Translations under genes and position numbers: made by a program | DNA from: Changshengia sp963803165 | GTDB lineage: Bacteria; Chloroflexota; Dormibacteria; Aeolococcales; Aeolococcaceae | Reading direction: 5' to 3' | Length of the DNA: 64,000 bases | Assembly (NCBI GenBank): GCA_963803165.1 | Contig: CAWDLK010000006.1 | Location: 62,001-126,000, forward strand | In this document: piece by piece, positions 47,254 through 55,786 of the stretch | How positions within the stretch are numbered: the first letter of the stretch is position 1 | Layout of the letters: every line of letters begins with the position of its first letter | Notes under the pieces: generated by a model | The model's input: only the letters and a program-made list of their open reading frames with translations | Databases searched by the model: none | Told to the model about the DNA's origin: nothing

Positions 47254-48909
47254 ATGGACGATAAGGTCATCGTCGACCTCCTCGGCCAGGTGGGCAATCT
47301 TTTCACGTCCAGCCTTGAGCTGAAGGAGACCATCGATTTCATGCTCAAGGCGGCCAGCGACCTGGCCGTCTGTGACGCGGCCACCGTTTTCCTCCTCGAT
47401 GAGCACGATCGCACCCTCTCCGCCATCGCAACCTTCCCCTTCGCCGAGGACGTCAGCAAGGTGGCCCGCTTCAAGCTGGGCGAGGGGATCGTTGGTTGGG
47501 CAGCCAAACAGCGAAAGATCGTCTCGGTGGGCGACGCCACCCTGGACAGCCGCTTCAAGAACCTCGAGATGGGCTACTCGCCCCGGTCGGTGCTGATCAT
47601 GCCCCTGGAGTCGCCCCGCCGCCTGGTGGGCGCGCTGACCATCGCGAGGAAGGAGGTCAAGCCCTTCACGTCGGTCGAGCAGGCGCTCATGCAGATCATC
47701 GCCAACCAGGCGGCGATCTCCATCGACAACGCCCGCCTCTACACCACCCAGAAGCGGCAGATCAAGGAGATCGCCGACCGGACGCGCGAGCTGGAGATCG
47801 CCAACGCCCACATCGCCGAGATCTCCCGGTTGAAGAGCGAGTTCCTGGCCAACATGAGTCATGAGCTGCGCACCCCGCTCAACGCCATCCTCGGCTTCAG
47901 CGAGATCCTCAAGGACAACCTGGTCGAGCTCTCCGAGGACCAGCGCCACGAGTGTCTGGAGAACATCCACGCGAGCGGCAAGCACCTCCTCGAGCTGGTC
48001 AACGACGTCCTCGACCTCTCCAAGATCGAGGCCGGGCGGATGGAGCTCGCCTACGACCGCTTCCCGGTGGGCAACGCGGTCCGCGAGGTCCACAACGTCA
48101 TCCGCTCGCTGAGCGAGCGTCGCGACATCGACCTCGCGATCACGGTGGAGCCCGAGGACCTCGAGGCCCGTGCCGACAAGAGCAAGTTCAAGCAGATCCT
48201 CTACAACCTCCTCTCCAACGCCATCAAGTTCACCGCCCAGGGGGGGAGGGTCTGGGTGGCGGCCCGCTCCGAGAACGGCTGGCTGGTGGTCGACGTCGGC
48301 GACACCGGGGTGGGCATCCCGAAGGAGTACCACGAGCGGATCTTCGACGAGTTCTACCAGCTGGACACGGCGACCACCCGCCAGGTGGAGGGCACCGGCC
48401 TCGGCCTCTCCCTGACCCGGCGGCTCGTCGAGCTCCACGGCGGGGACATCCGCGTCGATTCGGAGGTGGGCCGGGGCTCGGTCTTCACCTTCCAGCTCCC
48501 CCTGCTCGGCATCGAGCCCCAGAACGGCCGGGTCCACAACCGCATCCTCCTGGTGGAGGACAACGCCAGCAGCCGGCAGCTCGCCCGGATGGTGCTCAAC
48601 GGCAGCGGCTTCGACGTGGACGTCGCCGCCGACGGGGCCGAGGGGCTGAAGAAGGCCCGCGCGACCATCTACGACCTGGTCCTGATGGACGTCGAGCTGC
48701 CCGGCATGGACGGTCTCACCGTCACCCGGATGCTAAAGTCCGATCCCAAGACGGCCGACGTCCCCGTCGTCGCTCTCACCGCCAACGCCATGAAAGGTGA
48801 CGAGCAGGAAGCGCTCGCCGCCGGCTGTTCGGGGTACATCAGCAAGCCCATCGAGGTAGCGAGCTTCGTGCAACGCATCGCGACATACCTGGAGCCGGCC
48901 GCATCATGA
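47254..48909 (+). CDS. Cytoplasmic GAF hybrid histidine kinase
   Basis: A 551-residue kinase without membrane helices. A GAF domain occupies ~10-165. After a coiled coil, HisKA has His203 in ANMSHELRTPLNAILGF, and HATPase has LLSNAIKF, GDTGVGIP and GTGLGLSLTRRL. A receiver domain starts near residue 430 (ILLVEDNASSRQLARMVL), with the phosphoacceptor Asp in LMDVELPGMDG. ATG at 47254 is set by the TATACT box. The next gene, a response regulator, overlaps by four bases, so a phosphorelay from the internal receiver or directly to the regulator is possible. Confidence 0.92.
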   Translation: MDDKVIVDLLGQVGNLFTSSLELKETIDFMLKAASDLAVCDAATVFLLDEHDRTLSAIATFPFAEDVSKVARFKLGEGIVGWAAKQRKIVSVGDATLDSRFKNLEMGYSPRSVLIMPLESPRRLVGALTIARKEVKPFTSVEQALMQIIANQAAISIDNARLYTTQKRQIKEIADRTRELEIANAHIAEISRLKSEFLANMSHELRTPLNAILGFSEILKDNLVELSEDQRHECLENIHASGKHLLELVNDVLDLSKIEAGRMELAYDRFPVGNAVREVHNVIRSLSERRDIDLAITVEPEDLEARADKSKFKQILYNLLSNAIKFTAQGGRVWVAARSENGWLVVDVGDTGVGIPKEYHERIFDEFYQLDTATTRQVEGTGLGLSLTRRLVELHGGDIRVDSEVGRGSVFTFQLPLLGIEPQNGRVHNRILLVEDNASSRQLARMVLNGSGFDVDVAADGAEGLKKARATIYDLVLMDVELPGMDGLTVTRMLKSDPKTADVPVVALTANAMKGDEQEALAAGCSGYISKPIEVASFVQRIATYLEPAAS

Positions 48910-49604
48910 GCGCCGGCGGCAAGACCATCCTGATCGTCGAGGACGACCCTCCCAGCCGGGAGGTGGTTCGCCTCGCCGTCAGCGCCCAGAATCACACCCT
49001 CCTCGAGGCCGCCACCGGCCTGGAGGGCCTCCAGGCGGCTCGGGAGCAGAATCCCGACCTGATCATCCTGGACGTCAACCTCCCCGGGATGAGCGGCCTC
49101 GACGTCTGCCGCCGGCTCCGCTCCGAGGGTTCGCGGGTCCCCATCCTGATGCTCACCGCCAAGGCCGACACCATCGACGTGGTGGTGGGGCTGGAGCTGG
49201 GGGCCGACGACTACGTCACCAAGCCGTTCGAGGTCCGGGAGCTGATGGCGCGGATCGGCGCCCATCTGCGGCGCAGCGAGATCTCCTCGCAGGAGCAGCC
49301 GCGTGATCGCTTCGAGTTCCCCGGCCTCACCATCGACCTGGGGCGCCGCCAGGTGTTCCGGGACGGTGAGGAGATCAACCTCACCCTCACCGAGTTCAAC
49401 CTTCTGGCCCTGCTCGCCTCCCGTCCGGGGCAGGTGATGAGCCGGGGAGAGCTGCTTCGCCGGGTGTGGGGGTACGAGGTCGAGATCGAGACCCGCACCG
49501 TCGACGCCCACGTCTACCGGCTGCGCCGCAAGATCGAGCCCGACGCCGAGAAGCCCACCTACATCCACTCGGTGCCGGGGATCGGGTACCGCTTCAGCGG
49601 ATAG
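48906..49604 (+). CDS. OmpR/PhoB-type response regulator
   Basis: A 232-residue transcription regulator. The receiver domain has acidic pair ILIVEDD, phosphoacceptor Asp56 in IILDVNLPG, and Lys106 in DDYVTKPFEV. The C-terminal winged helix shows LTLTEFNLLALLASRPGQVM and TVDAHVYRLRRKIEPD with VPGIGYRF. It overlaps the hybrid kinase (ATGA) and is its likely partner. Target genes are unknown. Confidence 0.94.
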   Translation: MSAGGKTILIVEDDPPSREVVRLAVSAQNHTLLEAATGLEGLQAAREQNPDLIILDVNLPGMSGLDVCRRLRSEGSRVPILMLTAKADTIDVVVGLELGADDYVTKPFEVRELMARIGAHLRRSEISSQEQPRDRFEFPGLTIDLGRRQVFRDGEEINLTLTEFNLLALLASRPGQVMSRGELLRRVWGYEVEIETRTVDAHVYRLRRKIEPDAEKPTYIHSVPGIGYRFSG

Positions 49605-49622
49605 CCTCCGCATCGGCGGCGC

Positions 49623-49745
49623 CGCAGGGGTGATGCTGCGCTCGGGCCCGGGCGTCCGAACGCCCTGACCGGCGCTCGGCGCCCTTTGCTCGGCGGCATT
49701 GCAGCTGCCGCCTGTGCAAAGCCCTCCCTCCGCATCACCCCTGCG
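49623..49745. repeat. MITE-like palindromic element with 14-bp terminal inverted repeats
   Basis: The 123-bp element in this convergent intergenic region is bounded by CGCAGGGGTGATGC (49623-49636) and its exact complement GCATCACCCCTGCG (49732-49745). Inside is a block, GACCGGCGCTCGGCGCCC, shared in inverted orientation with the carA-carB linker at 9.2 kb. No protein-coding capacity is evident; it may be a non-autonomous mobile repeat or a REP/BIME-type element. It could also work as a bidirectional terminator between the two convergent genes. Confidence 0.75.
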
Positions 49746-49821
49746 CCGCCTCGGCGGTGTCCACCTCACGCAGGCTGCTGGAAGCGGCCGGTGGGCGCGG
49801 AGTAGGCGGCCGCCCCTGCGA

Positions 49822-50688
49822 CTAGTAGATGAAGCCGACCAGGGTGGGATCGGTGGGCGAGATGGTCCGCTGGTCGACATGGGCCCACCACCCGTAGTTC
49901 ATCTCGGAGATGACGAAGCTCCCGTCCGGGTCGACGCTCTCGACGAAGCCCACGTGGCCGTCCGGGGCATAGTCGAAGACGACGATGGCGCCGGCCACCG
50001 GAACCCGCCCCTCGGGGCGGTAGGGGCGGGCGTTGGCCCACCACTGGTTGGCGTTGCCGTCCCAGCTCACCTCGCGCAGGGTGGCGACGTAGTAGGTGCA
50101 GTAGCCGTAGGGGAAGCCGTCACCTCCCTTGCTGGGGGGGACCTCGGGGACGCCCGGCGCCTCCGGGACGAAGGCCGCGGCGTTGAGCGCACCCGGCGGT
50201 GCGGAGGCCAGCGGGACCTGCAGGTAGGTGCCCGCCGCCAGCGGGACGTCGGCCTGGATCACGTTGTAGTCGAGCAGCTCCGAGGGGTCGAGCCCGAGAC
50301 CGTCGGCGAACTCGCTGGGCAGCTCGCCCGCCCCCACCTTGACCAGGGCCCCTGGTCCGGGCGGCAGGAGCACCGGCGAGCCCGCCGTGGGCTCGGTGCC
50401 GAAGACGTAGTCGTTGGCCCAGGTGATGGCGGCGGCGTTCCGGCCGTAGGTGGCGGCCAGCGTGGCCACGGTCGCCCCGGTGGGTGCCATCACCGTCATC
50501 GCCGCCCCGGTCGGTGCCGTGGCCGTGCTCGGGGTGCCCTCGATGACCGCGTTGAGAACCTGGGTGCTCGGCACGGTGGAGACCGCTGCAGCTCCGGGGA
50601 GGCGGGGACCGACCACCGGGAGGAGGAGGGCGATCAGGAGCACCCACGCGTGGCGGAGCAGCCGAAGTCGGAGACCGCGGATAACCAT
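49822..50688 (-). CDS. Secreted CHAP-domain peptidoglycan hydrolase
   Basis: A 288-residue exported protein. The N-terminus is a signal sequence (HAWVLLIALLLPVVGPRLPG). A central region around residues 60-165 has two LysM-like repeats (TVATLAATYGRNAAAITWAN; ADGLGLDPSELLDYN). The CHAP domain follows with catalytic Cys in YGYCTYYVATL and His in DGHVGFVESV. Such enzymes cut peptide cross-links in the cell wall. ATG at 50688; it is divergent from the dehydratase operon across a 180-bp region containing a palindrome. Confidence 0.85.
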   Translation of the reverse strand: MVIRGLRLRLLRHAWVLLIALLLPVVGPRLPGAAAVSTVPSTQVLNAVIEGTPSTATAPTGAAMTVMAPTGATVATLAATYGRNAAAITWANDYVFGTEPTAGSPVLLPPGPGALVKVGAGELPSEFADGLGLDPSELLDYNVIQADVPLAAGTYLQVPLASAPPGALNAAAFVPEAPGVPEVPPSKGGDGFPYGYCTYYVATLREVSWDGNANQWWANARPYRPEGRVPVAGAIVVFDYAPDGHVGFVESVDPDGSFVISEMNYGWWAHVDQRTISPTDPTLVGFIY

Positions 50689-50782
50689 CCTCCCCAGGGC
50701 CGCTTGTAGGCGGGCTTGGTGCGTTCGGCACCTCGACGGCGAGCGGACGCTAGCAGAGATCCGCCGGCACCGTCAAGCGAGG

Positions 50783-50799
50783 TGATAGTAGCGCTATCA
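50783..50799. promoter_or_regulatory. Candidate operator palindrome TGATAG-N5-CTATCA
   Basis: A 17-bp inverted repeat whose centre contains the perfect palindrome TAGCGCTA. It sits in the divergent region about 23 bases upstream of the -10 box of the dehydratase operon, a typical place for a regulator site. The regulator is not identified. Confidence 0.45.
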
Positions 50800-50821
50800 G
50801 GTCCGGCGGCGGGGAGGCTGG

Positions 50822-50827
50822 TATATT
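50822..50827 (+). promoter_or_regulatory. -10 box (TATATT) of the dehydratase/acyl-CoA dehydrogenase operon
   Basis: TATATT is the only strong AT-rich box upstream. Transcription near 50834 would give a leader of about 45 nt carrying a GAGAGAGGAG ribosome-binding site. Confidence 0.5.
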
Positions 50828-50880
50828 CGATGACTAAGGCTGACGCGGTTGTCAACTTTGAGAGAGAGGAGATGGCGGCG

Positions 50881-51291
50881 ATGCCCGACCCGTCCCACGT
50901 GGGCCGACGCTACGTCGCACCGGGTCAGGCCGTCGACGAGGCCCGGGTCGGCGCCTACGCCAGGGCGGTGAGCGGCCCCGCCGAGGTGTTCTCCCCCGGG
51001 GCGGTCCCCCCCACCTTCGCGGCCGTGTACTGCCTCGGGCCCGCCCTGGCCGAGCTCTTCGCCGACCCCGAGCTGGGCATCGACCTCGCCGGCCTGATCC
51101 ACGTCGAGCAGAGCTTCGCGTGGCCGTCCCCGGTCCTCCCCGGCGACGTCGTGGGCGCGTCGGCTGAGGTCGCCTCGGTGGAGAGCAAGCGGGGGATGAC
51201 CTTCGTCACCGTGGAGCTCGCCGCCACCAACCAGGGCGGGGAGACCGTCTGCACCGGGCGCTCACTGCTTCTCCTCCGGGACGGGCGATGA
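50881..51291 (+). CDS. MaoC-like dehydratase, HadA/FAS1-type N-terminal subunit
   Basis: A 136-residue hot-dog-fold protein of the kind that forms the non-catalytic half of (3R)-hydroxyacyl dehydratases. It begins SHVGRRYVAPGQAVDEARVG and contains LIHVEQSFAWPSPVLPGDVV and VTVELAATNQGGETVCTG. The ATG at 50881 has GAGAGGAG with 9-base spacing; an ATG three codons earlier directly abuts the SD. It overlaps the next MaoC gene (ATGA), so a heterodimer like mycobacterial HadAB is likely. Confidence 0.85.
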   Translation: MPDPSHVGRRYVAPGQAVDEARVGAYARAVSGPAEVFSPGAVPPTFAAVYCLGPALAELFADPELGIDLAGLIHVEQSFAWPSPVLPGDVVGASAEVASVESKRGMTFVTVELAATNQGGETVCTGRSLLLLRDGR

Positions 51292-51710
51292 CGGATCCGC
51301 ACCCGCTCGGCGAGGTCCGCGCCGGCGACGAGATGGCGGCCCTCGTGCGCCGGGTCGACCAGGCGCAGATCGCCGCCTACGCCGAGGCGTCGGGGGACCA
51401 CAACCCCATCCACCTCGACCCGGAGTTCGCCCGGGGTGTCGGGCTGCCGGGGACGATCGCCCACGGGATGCTCGACATGGCCATCCTCGCCGAGGCCGTC
51501 GGTCGCTGGGCGGGTGCCTACGAGCGCGTCCTCGAGCTGGGCTGCCGCTTCTCCAAGCCCCTCCTTCCCGGCGACACCATCACCTGCACCGGGCGGGTGG
51601 TCACGGTGGACGCCGGCTCGCGGACCGCCACCCTGCAGCTCGAGGCGGTCTCCAGCCGCGGGGACCGGGTCCTGACCAACGGCCGGGCGGTGGTCCGCCT
51701 CGACGGCTGA
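51288..51710 (+). CDS. MaoC-like dehydratase, catalytic HadB-type subunit
   Basis: A 140-residue hot-dog protein carrying the hydratase-2 motif: YAEASGDHNPIHLDPEFARG, with catalytic Asp and His, and GTIAHGMLDMAIL. In the family this subunit dehydrates (3R)-hydroxyacyl-ACP or -CoA. It overlaps the HadA-type gene by four bases, forming the two-subunit enzyme. The acyl-CoA dehydrogenase follows 12 bases later. Confidence 0.9.
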   Translation: MTDPHPLGEVRAGDEMAALVRRVDQAQIAAYAEASGDHNPIHLDPEFARGVGLPGTIAHGMLDMAILAEAVGRWAGAYERVLELGCRFSKPLLPGDTITCTGRVVTVDAGSRTATLQLEAVSSRGDRVLTNGRAVVRLDG

Positions 51711-51722
51711 CGGAGGCCACCG

Positions 51723-52958
51723 ATGCCGCTCGATTTCACCCTCACCACGGAGCAGGAGGAGATCCGCCGCCTGGCCCACGACTTCGCGGTCAACGAGATG
51801 CGTCCCCGGGCGGCGGAGTACGACGAGCGGGAGGAGACGCCCTGGGAGGTGATGCGCAAGGCCCACGAGCTGGGTCTGGACGCCTCCTCCGCGTTCCCCG
51901 AGCGCTACGGGGGCGGTGGGGTCGACTTCATCAGCGAGCTGATCCTCACCGAGGAGCTCTCCTGGGGTGACGCCGGGATCGCGGTCTCGATCCAGGGGAC
52001 GGGACTCTGCGGGGCGGCCGTCGTGGCCATGGGCACCGAGGCGCAGAAGCGCCGGTACGTCGGCATGCTCGCCGACCCCCACGAGCTGCGGATCGGGGCG
52101 ATGGGCCTCACCGAGCCCAACTCCGGATCGGACGCCCTGGCCCTCGAGACGACCGCCCGCAAGGTCGAGGGCGGCTGGGTCCTCAACGGGACCAAGCAGT
52201 TCTGCACCAACGGGGGCATCGCCGACGTCCAGGTGGTCTTCGCCACCACCGACCGCTCCCTCGGTCCGGCGGGGATCGCCGGATTCGTGATCGAGAAGGG
52301 GAATCCGGGGATGCGCCAGGGGCGCCGGGAGAAGAAGATGGGGGTGCGGGCCTCCCACACCGCCCAGGTGATCCTCGAGGAGTGTCTCGTCCCCGAGGAG
52401 GCGCGCCTCGGCGCCGAGGCCGACGGCGCCGAGACCGGGCCGGGCGCGATCGGGGCCCTCCAGATGCTCGAGGCGACCCGTCCCCAGGTGGCCGCCGGGG
52501 CGCTCGGCATCGCCCGGGCCGCCTTCGAGTTCGCCCGCGACTACTCCCTCGAACGCCATGCCTTCGGCAGGCCCATCGCCCGCCACGAGGCGATCGCCTT
52601 CAAGCTCGCCGACATGGCCACCGAGATCGACGCCGCCCGGCTGCTGGTCTGGCGCGCCGGCTGGATGATCGCCCAGGGCCTCCCCTTCGCCCGGGGGGAG
52701 GGTTCGATGGCCAAGCTCTTCGCCGGCGACATGGCCATGCGGGTCACCACCGAGGCCGTCCAGGTGCTGGGTGGGTACGGATACATCAAGGAGTACCCGG
52801 TGGAGCGCTTCATGCGCGACGCCAAGATCTACCAGATCTGGGAGGGGACCGCCGAGATCCAGCGGCTGGTGATCTCCCGCTGCATCCTCGGCGAGCGGCC
52901 CCCGCTCCCCCGGTCCGCCGTGCTCCCGGAGACCCCCACTCCCATCTCCGCCGCCTGA
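51723..52958 (+). CDS. Acyl-CoA dehydrogenase
   Basis: A 411-residue FAD enzyme that makes trans-2-enoyl-CoA. The segments MGLTEPNSGSDALALETTAR, FCTNGGIADV, RQGRREKKMGVRASHTAQVI and the C-terminal VLGGYGYIKEYPVERFMRD are classical. The catalytic Glu is in IYQIWEGTAEIQ. It probably reduces ETF (etfBA at 45.3 kb) and works with the upstream dehydratase in fatty-acid turnover or synthesis. ATG at 51723 has GGAGG upstream. Confidence 0.93.
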   Translation: MPLDFTLTTEQEEIRRLAHDFAVNEMRPRAAEYDEREETPWEVMRKAHELGLDASSAFPERYGGGGVDFISELILTEELSWGDAGIAVSIQGTGLCGAAVVAMGTEAQKRRYVGMLADPHELRIGAMGLTEPNSGSDALALETTARKVEGGWVLNGTKQFCTNGGIADVQVVFATTDRSLGPAGIAGFVIEKGNPGMRQGRREKKMGVRASHTAQVILEECLVPEEARLGAEADGAETGPGAIGALQMLEATRPQVAAGALGIARAAFEFARDYSLERHAFGRPIARHEAIAFKLADMATEIDAARLLVWRAGWMIAQGLPFARGEGSMAKLFAGDMAMRVTTEAVQVLGGYGYIKEYPVERFMRDAKIYQIWEGTAEIQRLVISRCILGERPPLPRSAVLPETPTPISAA

Positions 52959-53075
52959 GCCTCGCGCGGTCCCCCGCCGGCGACCCTCCCGCGCCCCGAG
53001 GCAGCCGCGGCCCTCCCGCGGCCAGGCCCCCCGGGCGGATGTCGGAGCTCTGTGACCCCGGTATCAGGTGACCTG

Positions 53076-53103
53076 TTGCATCCGTAACGAACAGTGCTAT
53101 ACT
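53076..53103 (+). promoter_or_regulatory. Strong sigma-70-type promoter of the first tandem Ig-like gene
   Basis: -35 TTGCAT (53076-53081), 16-base spacer, -10 TATACT (53098-53103). It predicts a transcript start near 53110 and a leader of about 140 nt. Confidence 0.7.
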
Positions 53104-53124
53104 CCCACACGGTTCGAAGGAGTG

Positions 53125-53141
53125 AAGCGAAGCATTCGCTT
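53125..53141 (+). other. Leader hairpin AAGCGAA-GCA-TTCGCTT
   Basis: A perfect 7-bp stem just downstream of the predicted transcription start. A second short stem (53213-53218 with 53224-53229) lies just before the coding start. Both may stabilise or regulate the messenger. Confidence 0.45.
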
Positions 53142-53179
53142 AGTTTGACGCTGTGGGAGCAATCAGGTCGAAGGGGGAC

Positions 53180-53257
53180 ATGATGCTAGGGCCTTTCGGC
53201 ATGGGTCAGAAGGGGCGGTTGGCCCGCCCATATGAGAGGGACAAGTCAGATGCGTAG
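53180..53257 (+). CDS. Candidate upstream leader peptide (25 codons)
   Basis: ATG-ATG preceded by AAGGGGG opens a 25-codon frame whose TAG overlaps the start of the Ig-like gene (ATG at 53250) in another frame. The peptide MMLGPFGMGQKGRLARPYER is unrecognised. The overlap would allow translational coupling. It may equally be chance; the paralogous gene downstream has no counterpart. Confidence 0.25.
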   Translation: MMLGPFGMGQKGRLARPYERDKSDA

Positions 53258-54303
53258 AGGAAAGCTCACTATCGGGGGGGCTGCCGGGGTTATCGGCGGG
53301 GCCGCCCTGCTCGTCGTGGGGGCGACGGTTGCCCTGGCGTGCGAGGAACTCCGTGTCCACGTCGGTGAAGGACGTCTCCACCTCGGCCGCGTGGGCGGGC
53401 ACCGAGAGCACCGGTGCCTCGGCCTACGACGTCGCCACGGTGTCGTGGTCTAACACCGACAACACCACCTACGGTCCGCTCAAGGGGACGGTGACCTTCA
53501 AGTTCTCCACCGGCTCGACGTGCAGCAGCGACCACGTGGTCGCGACGTGGCCGCAGACGGGAGTCGCGCTGACGACCCCGGTCGAGGCCGACTCCGTGTG
53601 GACGGCGACGGCCACTTCCAAGGACACCACGGCTCTGACGCCGGGCAGCTACTCCTTCCTGGCTGAGGTCGTGGCCACCGCCAACAGCAAGGGCTTCACC
53701 TACAGTTACGCCGAAGACGGCGCTCCCGTGTGTGAGCCGTTCACGGTGAAGCAGAACGACCCGCCGACCGCCACCACGGTCAAGGACGCCGCCACGAGCA
53801 CCACGTGGGCCGGAACCGAGACCGCTGGGGCGAAGGCGTACGACACGACGACCGTGACCACCCCCGAGGGCGCCCCCGTCGCCACCGGCACGGTGACCTA
53901 CACCTTCTACAACGACGGTACCTGTGGCAGTGACAACGTGGTGTGGACAGAAGACCCAGTCACCCTGGTCGATGGAGCCGTGCCCAACTCGGAGACCACC
54001 GCGGCGCTCGCCGCGGGCAGCTACTCCTTCTCGGCCACCTACAACGGTGACTCCAACTACAAGGTGCAGGCGGGGGCTTGTGAGCCCTTCACCGTGAGTG
54101 TCACGCCGCCCACTCCGTCCACCCTGTCCACCCCGACTCCGACGGGCAGCGTGCAGGGCGTGACCACCCCTGGCACCGGCTCCGGACCCACCTCGGGCCT
54201 GAGCCTGCTGGGCCTGGCCCTGCTCTGCGTCGGTGGCTGCGCCCTGGTGGCCCAGGCGGTCATCCGGCGCCGCATGCGGCACGGCACGATCGAGGACATC
54301 TGA
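53250..54303 (+). CDS. Secreted Ig-like surface protein, frameshifted just after the signal peptide
   Basis: The ATG at 53250 (AGAGGG ten bases upstream) opens a signal peptide (AGVIGGAALLVVGATVALAC). The frame then shifts by one base near 53343, and the mature protein (NSVSTSVKDVSTSAAWAGTE onward) continues to 54303. The paralog at 54.7 kb reads straight through the equivalent ALAC-TDAVTTQVKD junction, so one extra G here is the cause. Two Ig-like domains follow, each with a cysteine pair, then a Thr/Pro linker and a C-terminal helix (SGLSLLGLALLCVGGCALVA) with RRR. It is likely membrane-anchored and abundant, given its promoter. Confidence 0.75.
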
Positions 54304-54349
54304 CCAACATCCCGCGGGCGGTAGCTCCGCCCGCCAGCTGAACCCTGAG

Positions 54350-54375
54350 GGAGGCCGGACATCTGTCCGGCCTCC
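54350..54375 (+). terminator. Hairpin terminator of the first Ig-like gene
   Basis: An 11-bp perfect stem GGAGGCCGGAC / GTCCGGCCTCC with a 4-base loop, followed by TTCTCAT. The T tract is short, but the same structure follows the paralogous gene. Confidence 0.7.
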
Positions 54376-54507
54376 TTCTCATATCCGGGCCCCCCACTGG
54401 GTCCCGGGGGCCCGAGGCTGGGGGGGGCTCCTCACTCCGATTGCCACTCATCCGGCATTTTGCCATCGCCCTAGGCCATTTGACCCGGTTCGGTTAGGTA
54501 CAACCGC

Positions 54508-54536
54508 TTGCGCTGTGTGAGGCGGTTTGGTATGGT
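54508..54536 (+). promoter_or_regulatory. Strong sigma-70-type promoter of the second Ig-like gene
   Basis: -35 TTGCGC (54508-54513), 17-base spacer, -10 TATGGT (54531-54536). Start near 54543, leader of about 160 nt. Confidence 0.65.
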
Positions 54537-54703
54537 TTGCGGGAGCTAAGGTGGATGGCCTGGTCGGACGGGCTCCGGATCGCTCTCAAGCGGACGGGGA
54601 CCGGCAGGGCAGGCGTCAGCCGGGGGGGCGATCCGTCCGGCAGCACCGCGTGGCAGGGGAAGCAAGCGGCGCCAAATCGCCGCTCCGGATGAGGAGAGCT
54701 GAC

Positions 54704-55741
54704 ATGAGAGCGACAACCAAGCTGCGGCGCTGGGCCGCGCCCCTGGCCGTGGGCGGCGCGGCCGTCATCTTCGTGGGCACGGCGGTCACCGCGCTGGCGT
54801 GCACCGACGCGGTGACCACCCAGGTGAAGGACGCGTCCAGCGGCGCCAACTGGGCCGGCACCGAGGCCACTGGCGCGGTCGCCTACGACGTCGCCACCGT
54901 GTCGTGGTCCTCCGACGACAATGACCAGTTCGGTGCCCCTGCGGGGACGGTGACGTTCACCTTCTACAAGGACGGCACGTGCTCGCCGGGCGAGGACAAC
55001 GTCAACCGGGCCTGGTTTCAGAGCGACGTCGCGATCACGGACCAGGGTGAGTCGGATGGCACCTACACGGCGACCGCCACCTCCAAGGACACCGCGGGTC
55101 TGGCTGAGGGGAACTACTCCTTCTACGCCTTCTTCGACTCCAGCAACATCTACCCGGACGGGTACGGCTCCTGTGAGCCCCTCTCGGTGACCGCGTACGA
55201 CCCGCCGACCGCCACCACGGTGCACGACGCCACCACGACTGACACATGGAGCGGCAGCGAGATCACCGGGGCCACGGCGTTCGACACGACCACCGTGACC
55301 ACCCCTGACGGTGCTCCCACCGCCACCGGGACGGTGACCTACACGTTCTACAACGACGGGACCTGTGGCACCGACAACGTGGTGTGGACGGAGGACCCAG
55401 TCACCCTGGTCGACGGAGCCGCGCCCAACTCGGGGACCACCGCAGCGCTCTCCGCGGGCAGCTACTCCTTCTCGGCCACCTACAGCGGTGACTCGAACTA
55501 CGCCCAGCAGACCGGCGCATGCGAGCCGTTCACGGTGAGCACGGCGCCAACCCCAGCGCCCAGCGCCACCCCCACGGGCAGCGTCCAGGGCATCACCACT
55601 CCGAGCACCGGCGCGGGGCCGACCTCCGGCCTCAACCTGCTCGGCCTGGCCCTCCTCGCCATCGGTGTCGGCGGGCTGGTCGCCCAGTACGCGATCCGTC
55701 GCCGGATTCACCGCGGCAAGGTCACGATCGACAACATCTAA
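54704..55741 (+). CDS. Secreted Ig-like surface protein, paralog of the upstream gene
   Basis: A 345-residue exported protein. A signal peptide (LAVGGAAVIFVGTAVTALAC) precedes two Ig-like domains. The first holds VKDASSGANWAGTEATGAVA; the second ends SFSATYSGDSNYAQQTGACE. Each domain has a pair of cysteines suited to a disulfide. A Thr/Pro linker (TPTGSVQGITTPSTG) and a C-terminal hydrophobic segment with IRRRIHRG end it. It is strongly similar to the preceding gene, especially in the second domain, and so arose by tandem duplication. GAGGAG lies 8 bases before the ATG. It may form part of a surface layer or adhesin; no LPXTG. Confidence 0.82.
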   Translation: MRATTKLRRWAAPLAVGGAAVIFVGTAVTALACTDAVTTQVKDASSGANWAGTEATGAVAYDVATVSWSSDDNDQFGAPAGTVTFTFYKDGTCSPGEDNVNRAWFQSDVAITDQGESDGTYTATATSKDTAGLAEGNYSFYAFFDSSNIYPDGYGSCEPLSVTAYDPPTATTVHDATTTDTWSGSEITGATAFDTTTVTTPDGAPTATGTVTYTFYNDGTCGTDNVVWTEDPVTLVDGAAPNSGTTAALSAGSYSFSATYSGDSNYAQQTGACEPFTVSTAPTPAPSATPTGSVQGITTPSTGAGPTSGLNLLGLALLAIGVGGLVAQYAIRRRIHRGKVTIDNI

Positions 55742-55786
55742 GCCACTCCTGGTGGGCGCGCGAGCCCGCCGAGCCTGAGCCCTGAG

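Larger units (their letters stand above)
54304..54703 (+). other. 400-bp intergenic region: terminator, promoter and structured leader
   Basis: It holds the terminator of the first Ig-like gene (54350-54375), about 110 bp without recognisable features, the promoter of the second gene (54508-54536) and its ~160-nt leader, which ends in a GAGGAG site 8 bases before the ATG. No protein-coding frame stands out. Confidence 0.6.
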
